A stretch of DNA of 64,000 bases from Nonomuraea polychroma (GCF_004011505.1 NZ_SAUN01000001.1:1922001-1986000); one strand, 5' to 3'. Shown: positions 1-7,685, counted from the stretch's first letter. Notes: generated by a model not told the origin, from the letters alone. Translations and numbers: made by a program.

Positions 1-713
1 TGATCAACATCGCCGTCGACACCTACCGGCTCGGAGGCGACGTCACTTCCTGGCCCGGGCTCGTGGGCGCGGACAACCCTGACGACTTCCTGGCGCGGAT
101 GGCGTCGGCCGGGCAGATGTCGAAGGAACGGGCGGAGAAGCTCGCCGCCTTCGACCGGGAGAACCGCGGGCTCAAGGCCGAGCGCGACAAGGCGCAGGAG
201 GCGCTCGAGGCGGCGGAGAAGGAACGCGACGCGGTCGAGAAGGAGCGCGCGGAGATCCTCAAGCTGATCGCCGAGCAGAAGAAGATCCTGAGGAAGCTGG
301 GCGCCTACAACCCCGGGAACCCCAACAGCGTCGGCATCAAGTACACGGGGCCGGCGTCGGGGAACGCGGCGGCGGTGCTGAAGTTCGCGTACGCGCAGGT
401 CGGGAAGCCGTACGTGTATGGGGGTACGGGGCCTGGCGGGTGGGACTGCTCCGGGTTGACCCAGGCGGCGTGGCGGGCCGCGGGTGTTTCGCTTCCTCGC
501 ACGACGTGGCAGCAATGGGCGTGGGGGGCCGGCCGGAAGGTGGATTTGAACGATCTGCAGCCTGGTGACCTCATCTTCAGTGAAGGGCTGGGGCACGTCA
601 GCATCTATGCCGGTAACGGGGAGATCGTGCACGCGCCGCAAACCGGGGACGTCGTCAAGATCGTCAAACTCTCCTCCTACGGCCGCAACCTCCAAGGCGC
701 CGTCCGCCCATAA
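1..713 (+). CDS. NlpC/P60 family peptidoglycan endopeptidase, 5' end outside window
   Basis: The frame is open from base 3 to the stop at 711-713, so the N-terminus, and probably a signal peptide, lies upstream of the window. The visible part begins with a charged, Ala/Glu/Lys-rich segment (roughly bases 120-300) that looks like a coiled coil. A C-terminal NlpC/P60 domain follows. The catalytic Cys sits in WDCSGL (about base 447), the His in GHVSIYAG (about base 595), and a third His follows in IVHAP. Coiled coil plus NlpC/P60 is the RipA-like layout of secreted hydrolases that cut the D-Glu to diaminopimelate bond of stem peptides. The family call is firm. The substrate and any partner are inferred from the family. 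Confidence 0.9.
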   Translation, partial: INIAVDTYRLGGDVTSWPGLVGADNPDDFLARMASAGQMSKERAEKLAAFDRENRGLKAERDKAQEALEAAEKERDAVEKERAEILKLIAEQKKILRKLGAYNPGNPNSVGIKYTGPASGNAAAVLKFAYAQVGKPYVYGGTGPGGWDCSGLTQAAWRAAGVSLPRTTWQQWAWGAGRKVDLNDLQPGDLIFSEGLGHVSIYAGNGEIVHAPQTGDVVKIVKLSSYGRNLQGAVRP

Positions 714-1209
714 CCCACCCCCACCGTGGTCGCTTCGCTCCGCCCCGGCCTGATCACCCCGCCCTCTGCCCCGGCCTGGCCCGCGTCACCTGGCCTGTTC
801 GGCTTCGCCTGGCCTCTCCCTCCGCCCTGACGCGGTCGGCCCGGCCCGTTCGGCCTGCCTGGCCTGGTCGTCAGCCCCGCGACCTCACCGGCCCGTCCCT
901 GCCTCAGGGGGCCGGCCTGGCGTGGCATGCCTCGGTCTGGTCGGTCCTGCGTCGGCTGGCCCGGCCTGATCCGCCCCGCCGCCCGGCCTGCGACCCGCCC
1001 CAGCCTGAGGGCTCAGCTGTCTGCGCGTGGGCAGCGCAGCGTTGGGTGGTTGTGCGCGGGCAGGTGCCCTACTCGTCGCGTCTCTGCCTGACTCGCCCCG
1101 CCAGACCTACAGTCCTGGCGCTGTGCGCGCGGGTGGACCGCAGGGCTTCGTGGTCGTGCACCTGGCCGCTGGCGTTGGCGCCTGCTGATGTGCCGGCCGC
1201 GGGACCCGC
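714..1209. other. Gene-free stretch with degenerate GGCCTG-rich repeats
   Basis: About 500 bases between the NlpC/P60 stop and the end of the LysR gene hold no credible gene. From about 770 to 1000 the plus strand is built of irregular, tandemly drifting CCTGGCC/GGCCTG/CGGCCCG words. The open frames across it have the low-complexity Arg/Pro/Gly composition of frame shadows. I see no terminator with a T tract and no tRNA. The repeats may be slippage products or the wreck of a gene. Confidence 0.5.
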
Positions 1210-2115
1210 TCATGGCGCGGGTGGCGGCGAAGTCAACATGGTCAGGAAGGCGGAGACGGCCGGAGGGCGGTCCGATGGGGGGAGGGTGGCGGCGAGGATG
1301 GTGCGGGAGGGCAGGGACGGCGAGGGTGTCAGGAGCCGGATGTCGGGGCGGATGGCCGAGTAGCCCGCGATCGACGGATACAACATCACGCCCACCCCCG
1401 CCGCCACCAGCCCCTGCCTGCCGTTCCAGTCGTCGCACACGTGGCTGATCCGCGGCGCCCGGCCCAGCGCCGCCTCGAGCCGGGCAATGGGGCCGAGGCA
1501 GTCGGGATGCGTGCCGTCGATCCACGGATCTTCCGCCAGGTCCAGCAACCGCACCCGGCGCCCCTTCGCCAGCGGATGGGAGACCGCCAGCGCGACCAGC
1601 AGCTCGTCCTCGTGCAGCGGCGTGAGGACCACCCCGGCCGTCCCCGGAGGGCCGGGCGTGTCCCAGGAGGTCAGGAGAGCGATGTCGGCCTCACCGTCCA
1701 GTACAGCGGCGCACGGGTCATGCTCGCCGGAGCGGACTGTGAGGGAGAGCTCGACGTCGGGATGCCGGGCCGCGAACGAGCGGAATCGGTCGGGAAGGTA
1801 GCTGGTCGCCGCGCTCGGGAACGCCGACACCCGGACCCGCCCCGCCTCGGCCGTCGCGAAGGCCCGCATCCGCGTCTCGAAGAGCCTCATCCCGCGGAGC
1901 ACCTCGTCCGCCTGCTCCAGCGCCGCCCGCCCGGCATCCGTCGGCCGGACGCCACGCGGCAGCCGTTCGAACAGCCGAACGCCCGTGTGCCGCTCCAGCG
2001 TGGCGATCTGCCGGGAGACGGCGGGCTGCGTCATCGACAGCTCCTCGGCCGCCGCCGAGAACGACCCCAGCCTCCCGACCTCCACCAGCACCTTCAGCGA
2101 CCAGAGGTCAAGCAT
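1210..2115 (-). CDS. LysR family transcriptional regulator
   Basis: This 301-residue protein has the normal LysR length and layout. An N-terminal winged helix-turn-helix contains the recognition helix TQPAVSRQIATLE at about residues 29-41. It is followed by the linker helix and a periplasmic-binding-protein-like effector domain. The first Met gives the canonical start of the family (MLDLWSLKVLVEVGRLGSF). The gene is divergent from the methyltransferase at 2187, the usual LysR arrangement, so it probably regulates that gene and itself. The effector cannot be read from the sequence. The C-terminus is Pro-rich. Confidence 0.9.
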   Translation of the reverse strand: MLDLWSLKVLVEVGRLGSFSAAAEELSMTQPAVSRQIATLERHTGVRLFERLPRGVRPTDAGRAALEQADEVLRGMRLFETRMRAFATAEAGRVRVSAFPSAATSYLPDRFRSFAARHPDVELSLTVRSGEHDPCAAVLDGEADIALLTSWDTPGPPGTAGVVLTPLHEDELLVALAVSHPLAKGRRVRLLDLAEDPWIDGTHPDCLGPIARLEAALGRAPRISHVCDDWNGRQGLVAAGVGVMLYPSIAGYSAIRPDIRLLTPSPSLPSRTILAATLPPSDRPPAVSAFLTMLTSPPPAP

Positions 2116-2161
2116 GCACTCAGCTTATGGGTTCCATGCCCAACCCGCAGTGGTGTGCATG
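2113..2161. promoter_or_regulatory. Possible LysR operator in divergent region
   Basis: Inverted arms CATGCAC (2113-2119) and GTGCATG (2155-2161) are separated by 35 bases. They lie in the short region between the LysR start and the methyltransferase. The spacing is wider than a classical T-N11-A box, so this is a tentative operator. It favours the methyltransferase start at 2187 over the in-frame ATG at 2127, which would put the site inside the coding region. Confidence 0.3.
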
Positions 2162-2186
2162 GCTGGGGCCGGTCATGCTCGGCTCT

Positions 2187-3044
2187 ATGGAGACAGAGAC
2201 GGTGGACAACCACCAGTACGCATGGCTGAGTGAGGTGCTCCCGAGGGAGCCGCAGCGGGTGCTGGACGTCGGGTGCGGGCGTGGCGAGCTGGCGGCCGAG
2301 TTGATGAGGCGCGGCCACGAGGTCACCGCGATCGACATCTCGCAGGAGGCCGTCGACGCGGCACGGGCCGCAGGGGTGCCGGCCATCCAGGCCGACATCG
2401 TGAAATATCCGGACGTCGCCGCCCCCGGGCCGGATGCCGCCGCCCCCGGGCCGGATGCCGCCGCCCCCGGGCCGGATGCCGCCGCCCCCGGCCCGGATGC
2501 CGCCGCCCCCGGGCCGGGCGGCGCCCACCCCGGGTCGGCTGTCCGCGGCTACGACGACGGATCGTTGTTCGATGTGGTCGTCATGTCGCTCTCGCTGCAT
2601 CACCTGCACCCGCTCGAGGCGGCGCTGGACCGCGTGCGCACGCTGCTCGTGGACGGTGGACTCCTGCTGGTGGACGAGTTCGCCTGGGATTGGGCCGACC
2701 GGGCCGCCGCCACATGGTTCTACGACGCCGGATCGTTGCTCGCCGCCGCCGGTGTGGCGGATTTCACCCGCGAGCCCGGCCGCATAGGTCATGATCCGGT
2801 CGAACGGTGGCGCGAGGCGCACGCGGACCACACGCCCGCGGCCGAGATGCTCGCCGCCCTCGAGGAGCGGTTCGAGGTCACGAGCGTGCGGCGGGAGCCG
2901 TACCTGTCGCGATATCTCGGCGGAAAGCTGGCAGAGGGCGGCAGCGCCGACATCGTCGAGGAGCTGTGGCGCATCGAACGGGACCGCCTCGCTGCGGGAG
3001 CGCTCCCGCCCACGGGCTTCAGGATGACCGCGCGGACGATGTGA
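2187..3044 (+). CDS. Class I SAM-dependent methyltransferase with internal PDAAAPG repeats
   Basis: The Rossmann-type fold starts with the SAM-binding glycine loop LDVGCGRG at residues 26-33 and the acidic strand end AIDIS. The motif-IV-like segment FDVVVMSLSLHHL follows the insert. A low-complexity insert of five PDAAAPG-type heptads (residues 75-109) sits between motif II and motif IV, where compact relatives have only a short loop. I chose the ATG at 2187 because the family normally begins shortly before a YAWLSEVL-like helix. The in-frame ATG at 2127 would add 20 residues of poor character. The substrate is unknown. The nearest look-alikes are small-molecule methyltransferases of the UbiE/Methyltransf_11 type. 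Confidence 0.8.
   Translation: METETVDNHQYAWLSEVLPREPQRVLDVGCGRGELAAELMRRGHEVTAIDISQEAVDAARAAGVPAIQADIVKYPDVAAPGPDAAAPGPDAAAPGPDAAAPGPDAAAPGPGGAHPGSAVRGYDDGSLFDVVVMSLSLHHLHPLEAALDRVRTLLVDGGLLLVDEFAWDWADRAAATWFYDAGSLLAAAGVADFTREPGRIGHDPVERWREAHADHTPAAEMLAALEERFEVTSVRREPYLSRYLGGKLAEGGSADIVEELWRIERDRLAAGALPPTGFRMTARTM
2409..2513 (+). repeat. Five 21-bp in-frame tandem repeats
   Basis: Five copies of a 21-base unit encoding P-D-A-A-A-P-G run from 2409 to 2513, and a sixth degenerate unit follows. The copies are nearly identical at the DNA level: the first has GTC for GCC and the fourth one C/G switch. Such identity points to recent slippage expansion. The period is a multiple of three, so the methyltransferase frame is kept. 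Confidence 0.95.
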
Positions 3045-3063
3045 CCAAAGTGACAATTGTGAC
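3041..3063 (+). promoter_or_regulatory. Three GTGAC direct repeats, 9-bp period
   Basis: GTGAC occurs at 3041, 3050 and 3059, exactly nine bases apart, overlapping the methyltransferase stop codon. They precede the CRP-like palindrome by about 25 bases and share its half-site (TGTGA). They could be auxiliary half-sites for the same regulator. No function can be shown from sequence alone. Confidence 0.35.
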
Positions 3064-3085
3064 CTTACACGACCATGTGCCGTCA

Positions 3086-3105
3086 ATTGTGAGAAGGGTC
3101 ACAAT
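3086..3105. promoter_or_regulatory. CRP-like operator ATTGTGA-N6-TCACAAT
   Basis: This is a perfect 7-6-7 palindrome whose core TGTGA-N6-TCACA is the consensus for CRP/FNR-type cAMP receptor proteins, including actinobacterial Crp. It lies about 395 bases before the second NlpC/P60 gene and upstream of its riboswitch leader. In M. tuberculosis and Streptomyces, Crp controls rpf-type cell-wall hydrolase genes, which fits this placement. Whether Crp activates or represses here depends on a transcription start I cannot fix. Confidence 0.65.
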
Positions 3106-3251
3106 CGCATAACTGAATCTGGCGTTCCAGCAGGGGTTTTAGCCCTGACTGGACCCTTTGTCGGATCTTTACAACCTGACTCGCGCTTTGCCGATCCTTG
3201 ACGTTTCGGCGTAGCTTCTGGCGTCGCGGTGACACGCCATGCCGCCGCGAA

Positions 3252-3276
3252 CTCACATCGGTCCCTCCGATGTGAG
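3252..3276 (+). other. 10-bp perfect stem-loop in riboswitch leader
   Basis: CTCACATCGG (3252-3261) and CCGATGTGAG (3267-3276) form a perfect hairpin with a five-base loop. It lies about 50 bases 5' of the conserved riboswitch core. It may stabilise the leader RNA 5' end or be a protein-binding palindrome. It has no T tract, so it is not an intrinsic terminator. Confidence 0.5.
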
Positions 3277-3324
3277 CCAGACAAAGATCCGCCGGTCGCC
3301 GCCGTACGTCCCCTTGTCGAACAG

Positions 3325-3485
3325 AACATCGGACGGCGACCTGCCGAGTCCGTGCAGCCAGGAGGCACGGAGCCGGGGAACCATCGATCCCTTCACGGGA
3401 TCAGGGGTGAATCGGCGCGTATCGCGCCGTAGGGCGACTTCCAGGCCCGAATCCGTCAGCTAACCCGGTAGGCGTTCGTGGAAGA
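3325..3485 (+). promoter_or_regulatory. c-di-AMP (ydaO-yuaA) riboswitch
   Basis: The leader carries the conserved blocks of the ydaO-yuaA family in order: GCCGGGGAACC (about 3371), GGGGTGAAT (about 3405), TAGGGCGACTTC, then CCGAATCCGTCAGCTAACC and CGGTAGGCG (about 3447-3474). The ribosome-binding site follows immediately. This RNA binds cyclic di-AMP and in actinobacteria commonly sits in front of Rpf and NlpC/P60 cell-wall hydrolase genes, usually lowering expression when the ligand is high. The boundaries are approximate because the outer P1 stem was not folded computationally. Confidence 0.9.
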
Positions 3486-3499
3486 CCCAAGGAGAAATC

Positions 3500-4072
3500 C
3501 TGTCTACCTCCCTGCAAAACCCTCGTCTGTCCCGTATTGCCCTGAGTGGCGTAGCGCTAACCATGACCGTGACGGCCGGAGGTTTGATCCTCCATGCCCC
3601 GGCGGCGCAGGCGGCGACGACCAGCGATGCGGCCGGCACCTCCACGGCTAAGGCGGTTTCCGTCGCCAAGTCCGCGAAGTCGGCCGCAGCACTCAGGATT
3701 GCCCGGCAGAAGGCGAAGGCCGAAAAGGCCGTCGCCGCGGCCAGGAACCAGATCGGTGACCCGTACCGGTATGGGGCCACGGGCCCTGGTGCGTTCGACT
3801 GCTCCGGCCTGACCCAGTACGCCTGGAAGAAGGCCGGGGTGAAGATCCCCCGCGTGGCGGCCAGCCAGTTCGCCGGCATCAAGCGGAAGGTCTCCTGGAA
3901 GAATCTCCAGCCAGGCGACCTGATGTTCTTCAGGGGTCTCGGTCACGTCGGCATGTATGTCGGCAACGGCAAGATGCTCCACTCCCCGCGGACAGGTGAG
4001 CGGGTGCGTGTCGACAAGCTGAGCAGCTGGCGCAAGGCGTCCTTCGTCGGCGCGGTTCGTCCCGGCTTGTGA
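3500..4072 (+). CDS. Secreted NlpC/P60 endopeptidase, likely CTG start
   Basis: This small secreted hydrolase has a signal peptide, a short Ala/Lys-rich linker and a C-terminal NlpC/P60 domain. The catalytic Cys is in FDCSGL (base 3799 region), the His in GHVGMYVG, and a third His in MLHSPRTG. The obvious ATG at 3563 falls in the middle of the signal peptide. Reading the same frame upstream gives Ser-Thr-Ser-Leu, an Arg-containing n-region and a hydrophobic core ending at AQA-A. AAGGAG (3489-3494) lies five bases before an in-frame CTG at 3500. No ATG, GTG or TTG suits that ribosome site, so I start at CTG. The gene is controlled by the c-di-AMP riboswitch just upstream and probably by Crp. 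Confidence 0.8.
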   Translation: MSTSLQNPRLSRIALSGVALTMTVTAGGLILHAPAAQAATTSDAAGTSTAKAVSVAKSAKSAAALRIARQKAKAEKAVAAARNQIGDPYRYGATGPGAFDCSGLTQYAWKKAGVKIPRVAASQFAGIKRKVSWKNLQPGDLMFFRGLGHVGMYVGNGKMLHSPRTGERVRVDKLSSWRKASFVGAVRPGL

Positions 4073-4077
4073 AAAGA

Positions 4078-4125
4078 AAGAGGGTCCCGATCTCATCGGG
4101 GCCCTCTTCTTTCTTTCTCTCTCTT
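4078..4125 (+). terminator. Intrinsic terminator after NlpC/P60 gene
   Basis: A 14-bp stem (4078-4091 with 4095-4108, one G-T pair) with a three-base loop is followed by a pyrimidine-rich tract full of T. It begins six bases after the stop codon and ends the hydrolase transcript. Confidence 0.9.
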
Positions 4126-4238
4126 TACGGCAAGCCACCTTCCCCCAACCGCCGCACAGGGCTGAGGGCCTTCCAGGGAGACGCTTTCTGAGCCCTTCAC
4201 CGGCGGGCCGCCGTGACGACGCCCAGTGGGCCGTCTCA

Positions 4239-5090
4239 GTGGCACAGCGGCCCCGGCTACGATCGGGCATCGTGTCCGAGCAGGTGAGCCGACGAGCCGT
4301 GGTGGCCGGACTCCTGCTCCTCACCCTCGCCCCCGCCAGCGCCCCGGTCCCCGAATCCCCCTTCCTTCCCCCGGAAGCACGCGACCTGTGGCGCGAGGGC
4401 GTCGTCCTGGCCCGCGGAACGCGTTCCCTCGTCGTCGGCCACCACGCCCCGCCCGGCACGCTCGACGAGCTGGCGCGGCGGGCCGACACGGCCGGGCGGC
4501 GGGTCTCGGACGTCCTCGGGCGGTCTGTGCGGCCGCTGGTCGTCGTGCCCGAGTCCGCCCGCGAGGCGGCCGGGCTGGCCGGAGTGGAACGGGTCGACGG
4601 GCTGGCCGCGGTGGCCGACGGCGGCCGGGTGATCGTCGTTCCCGAGGTCTTCGCGCGGCTCAACGCGACGGGGAAGGATGTCGTGCTCGCGCACGAGCTC
4701 ACCCATGTCGTGGCGGGCACCGGGGACCTGCCCGTCTGGCTCTACGAGGGGTTCGCCGATTACGTGGGCTACCGGGACGCGGGGCTGCCCGTGCGGACAG
4801 CCGCCGCCGAACTGGGCGACGAGGTGCGGGCCGGGCGGGTGCCGAGCGAATTGCCCGGGCCTGCGGCCTTCGCGGCGGATGGCGGGGACCCTGTGCGGCT
4901 CGCACGGGCGTACCAGGAGGCCTGGCTGGCGTGTCGCTTCCTCGCCGATCGGTTCGGTGAGGAGACGCTGGTGAGGTTCTACCGTGAAGCCCAGGCGGCC
5001 GGCGTCGATCGGGCGCTCGCCTCGCTCGGGCTCTCCGCGGCCACGCTGACGGCACGGTGGCGCGCGTACGTGCGGGACCAGCTCGCGTAA
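4239..5090 (+). CDS. Secreted gluzincin-type metallopeptidase (peptidase MA-like)
   Basis: The zinc site HELTH is at residues 152-156, counted from the GTG at 4239. LYEGFADYV follows about 15 residues later and supplies a downstream Glu ligand, as in gluzincins of the peptidase MA-like group. The N-terminus is a signal sequence: an Arg-containing start, the hydrophobic run VVAGLLLLTLAPASA, then a mature domain. The true start may instead be the GTG at 4272 (11 residues shorter), which leaves a cleaner signal peptide. It ends 13 bases before the M48 gene and is probably co-transcribed with it. The substrate is unknown. Confidence 0.75.
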   Translation: MAQRPRLRSGIVSEQVSRRAVVAGLLLLTLAPASAPVPESPFLPPEARDLWREGVVLARGTRSLVVGHHAPPGTLDELARRADTAGRRVSDVLGRSVRPLVVVPESAREAAGLAGVERVDGLAAVADGGRVIVVPEVFARLNATGKDVVLAHELTHVVAGTGDLPVWLYEGFADYVGYRDAGLPVRTAAAELGDEVRAGRVPSELPGPAAFAADGGDPVRLARAYQEAWLACRFLADRFGEETLVRFYREAQAAGVDRALASLGLSAATLTARWRAYVRDQLA

Positions 5091-5103
5091 GAGGGGGAGG
5101 CAG

Positions 5104-6603
5104 ATGAGCGAACGGCACGACACGGACGACGCAGGACCAGAGACGGCGAGGCTTGCAGGCCCGGTGTCGACGGGCGATCCCAGCGCGGGCCATGACCGCA
5201 GTACGGGCGGGGATCGCAGCGCGGGCGGTGACCGGAGCGCGGGTGACGATCGGAGTGCGGGCCACGACCGGAGCGCGGGCGGAAGCGCCCGGGGGTGGCG
5301 GGGTGCGGGGGACGATCGGGGGCCTGGCGCGGGCCGGGGCGGTGGGCAGGATGCCGGTGGCGGAGGAAGGCGGTTGCGGTGGGAGGCGGCGGTCGCGGCG
5401 ACGCTGCTGGGAGCCTTCATCCTGGCCGTGGCCGCCTTCACCACCCCCTGGCAGGTGCTGGCCGCCGGGCCGCCCGACCCGGCCCGCGACTTCACCGCCG
5501 CCCAGATCGCCAGAGCGCAGGCGTTCGACGCGGTCACCACCCTCCCGAGCTACCTGTCCCTCGGCCTGACGATCATCATCATCGGCGTCCTGGTGGCCAC
5601 CCCGATCGGGGCGAAGGCGGTGGGCCGGCTGAGGGGTCCGTGGTGGTTGCGGGTGATCCTGGGCGTCGTCGTCATCACGGCGATCACCGAGCTGATCCGG
5701 TGGCCGCTCGCGATGTGGTTCGAGACGCTGCTGCGCGAATTCGGCCTGTCCACCCAGGACTGGGGGTCCTGGACCGTCGACCAGCTCAAGAGCACGGGCG
5801 TGGAGACGGTCATCGCCTGCCTGATGCTGCTCGTGCTCGTCGCGCTGGCCCGGAAGCTGCGGCGCTGGTGGATCCCGGCCGCCGTGGGGGCCTTCGCGCT
5901 GGCGGTGGTGGCGTCGTTCGTGTATCCCGTGGTGTTCGAGCCGCTGTTCAACGAGTTCACCCCCATGCAGCAGGGCTCGCTGCGCCAGAACCTGCTGGCC
6001 ATGGCCGCGCGGGACGGCGTGCCCGTGGAGGATGTGCTGGTGGCCGACGCCTCGCGCCGGACGACGGCGCTCAACGCGTACGTCTCCGGTTTCGGCGCCA
6101 CCCGCCGCATCGTCGTCTACGACACGCTGCTCAAGGCCCCGCAGCCGGAGGTGGAGCTGGTGGTGGCGCACGAGCTGGGCCACGCCAAGGACAACGACGT
6201 GCTCTCCGGCACGCTCCTCAGCGGCCTGAACGCCGCCTTGGGCGCGGTGCTGCTGTTCCTGGTCTTCGACCGGCTACGCCGCCGTGTCGGCGTCACCTCG
6301 ATCGCCGACCCCCGTGCGGTGGGCGCGGTGATGGGCCTGTTGAGCCTGGGCTCACTGCTCATCGGACCCGCGGAGAACGTGGTCAGCCGCCACGTCGAGG
6401 CCCGGGCCGACGTCCACGCCCTGGACCTCACCAGGGACCCGGCCACGTTCATAAAGATGCAGAAACGCCTGGCAGTGACCAATATTTCCGACTTGTCGCC
6501 GGATGCGGTGGAATATGTGCTCTATGCCTCGCATCCCACGAGCCCTCAGCGCATCGCCATGGCCCGCGCATGGGCGAAGCTGAACGGCATCCCGGTGCCG
6601 TGA
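5104..6603 (+). CDS. M48 family (Ste24/CAAX-like) membrane metalloprotease
   Basis: The 499-residue protein has several membrane segments and the M48 zinc site HELGH at residues 356-360. The third ligand Glu432 is in RHVEARAD. This is the architecture of Ste24/CaaX-type proteases, which act at the cytoplasmic membrane. An unusual N-terminal tail of about 95 residues contains five GDRSAG-like hexads and Gly/Arg-rich sequence before the first membrane helix. The start is supported by GGGGGAGG just upstream. The stop overlaps the GTG start of pimB (GTGA), implying translational coupling with a cell-envelope glycosyltransferase. Confidence 0.9.
   Translation: MSERHDTDDAGPETARLAGPVSTGDPSAGHDRSTGGDRSAGGDRSAGDDRSAGHDRSAGGSARGWRGAGDDRGPGAGRGGGQDAGGGGRRLRWEAAVAATLLGAFILAVAAFTTPWQVLAAGPPDPARDFTAAQIARAQAFDAVTTLPSYLSLGLTIIIIGVLVATPIGAKAVGRLRGPWWLRVILGVVVITAITELIRWPLAMWFETLLREFGLSTQDWGSWTVDQLKSTGVETVIACLMLLVLVALARKLRRWWIPAAVGAFALAVVASFVYPVVFEPLFNEFTPMQQGSLRQNLLAMAARDGVPVEDVLVADASRRTTALNAYVSGFGATRRIVVYDTLLKAPQPEVELVVAHELGHAKDNDVLSGTLLSGLNAALGAVLLFLVFDRLRRRVGVTSIADPRAVGAVMGLLSLGSLLIGPAENVVSRHVEARADVHALDLTRDPATFIKMQKRLAVTNISDLSPDAVEYVLYASHPTSPQRIAMARAWAKLNGIPVP
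5188..5277 (+). repeat. Five 18-bp in-frame repeats (GDRSAG-like)
   Basis: Residues 29-58 of the M48 protease are five hexads of the pattern G-[GHD]-D-R-S-[AT]. The DNA units are 18 bases with scattered third-position changes, so the array is older than the one at 2409. They lie in the predicted cytoplasmic N-terminal tail. Confidence 0.9.
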
Positions 6604-7685
6604 CCAATGTGGTCATCGTCACCAACGACTTCCCGCCCAGGCCGGGCGGCATCCAGTCGTTCGTGCACGGGCTCGCGCTGCGCACACCGGGCGTGACCGT
6701 CTACGCCCCCACCTGGCCGGGCTGCGCCGACTTCGACCGGCGCCAGCCGTACCGGGTGGTGCGGCATCCGACCCGGCTCATGCTGCCGACCCCGGCCGTG
6801 GCGCGCCGCGCGGCCCGGCTGGTGGCCGAGCACGAGGCGGGCACCGTCGTGTTCGGGGCCGCGGCGCCGCTCGGCCTGCTCGCGCCGCACCTGCGCAGGG
6901 CGGGCGCGCGGCGCGTGGTGATGCTCACCCACGGCCACGAGGCGTCGTGGGCGAGCGCGCCGGGCTTCCGCACCGTGTTGCGCAGGATCGGCGAGCACGC
7001 CGACGTGGTCACGTATCTGGGGGATTACACGCGGCAGCGGCTCGTCGCGGCCGTCCCGCCGGCCAAGCTCGTACGGCTCGCGCCCGGCGTGGACGCCGGC
7101 CTGTTCCGCCCCGACGCGCCCAAGGCCGAGCTGGGCCTGCAAGGGAGGCCGGTGGTGGCGTGCGTGTCGCGGCTGGTGCCGCGCAAGGGCCAGGACCAGC
7201 TCCTCAGGGCCTGGCCTCAGGTGCTGCGAGCGGTGCCCGACGCCGTCCTCCTGCTGGTCGGCGGCGGGCCCTACCGGCGCACGCTGGAGCGGCTGGCGGC
7301 CGGGCACGAGTCGATCAGGTTCACCGGCACGGTGCCGGCCGCGAGCCTGCCCGGTTACTACGCGGCCGCCGACGTGTTCGCGATGCCGTGCCGTACCCGG
7401 TGGGGCGGGGTGGACGTGGAGGGGCTCGGGATCGTGTTCCTGGAGGCGTCGGCAACGGGCCTGCCGGTGGTGGCCGGCGCGTCGGGCGGCGCGCCCGACG
7501 CGGTCAGGCACGGCGAGACCGGGCTCGTGGTGGACGGCACGGACCCGGAGGAGATCGCGCAGGCCGTCGTGGAGCTGCTGAACGACCCGGACAAGGCCCG
7601 CAAGATGGGAGCGGGCGGCCGCGAGTGGATCGCCGCCGAGTGGTCGTGGGAGCACGTCGCGGCCCGCTTCCAGAGCCTCCTCTAG
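6600..7685 (+). CDS. pimB: GT4 mannosyltransferase, PimB-like
   Basis: This is a GT-B fold glycosyltransferase of 361 residues. The N-terminus VVIVTNDFPPRPGGIQSF, the segments FGAAAPLGLLAPH, LTHGHEASW and LSRLVPRKG-like sequence, and MPCRTRWGG...GLGIVFLEA with the E-x7-E pair closely match mycobacterial PimB' (Rv2188c). That enzyme transfers mannose from GDP-mannose to phosphatidylinositol monomannoside at the inner face of the membrane. As in mycobacteria, a FadD15-like gene lies nearby, which supports orthology. The GTG start overlaps the upstream stop. The end overlaps the convergent permease gene by four bases. Confidence 0.88.
   Translation: MTNVVIVTNDFPPRPGGIQSFVHGLALRTPGVTVYAPTWPGCADFDRRQPYRVVRHPTRLMLPTPAVARRAARLVAEHEAGTVVFGAAAPLGLLAPHLRRAGARRVVMLTHGHEASWASAPGFRTVLRRIGEHADVVTYLGDYTRQRLVAAVPPAKLVRLAPGVDAGLFRPDAPKAELGLQGRPVVACVSRLVPRKGQDQLLRAWPQVLRAVPDAVLLLVGGGPYRRTLERLAAGHESIRFTGTVPAASLPGYYAAADVFAMPCRTRWGGVDVEGLGIVFLEASATGLPVVAGASGGAPDAVRHGETGLVVDGTDPEEIAQAVVELLNDPDKARKMGAGGREWIAAEWSWEHVAARFQSLL

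Noticed and set aside
1013..1525. Minus-strand open frame overlapping LysR
   Set aside because: Out of frame with a clear LysR gene and composed of Arg/Pro/Gly/His. A high-GC shadow.
2409..2513. CRISPR-like regular repeats
   Set aside because: The 21-base units are contiguous, without spacers, and in frame in a methyltransferase gene.
3140..3220. Promoter of the riboswitch-controlled hydrolase
   Set aside because: TTGACG at 3198 has no convincing -10 at 16-18 bases, and other pairs are no better. The transcription start cannot be placed.
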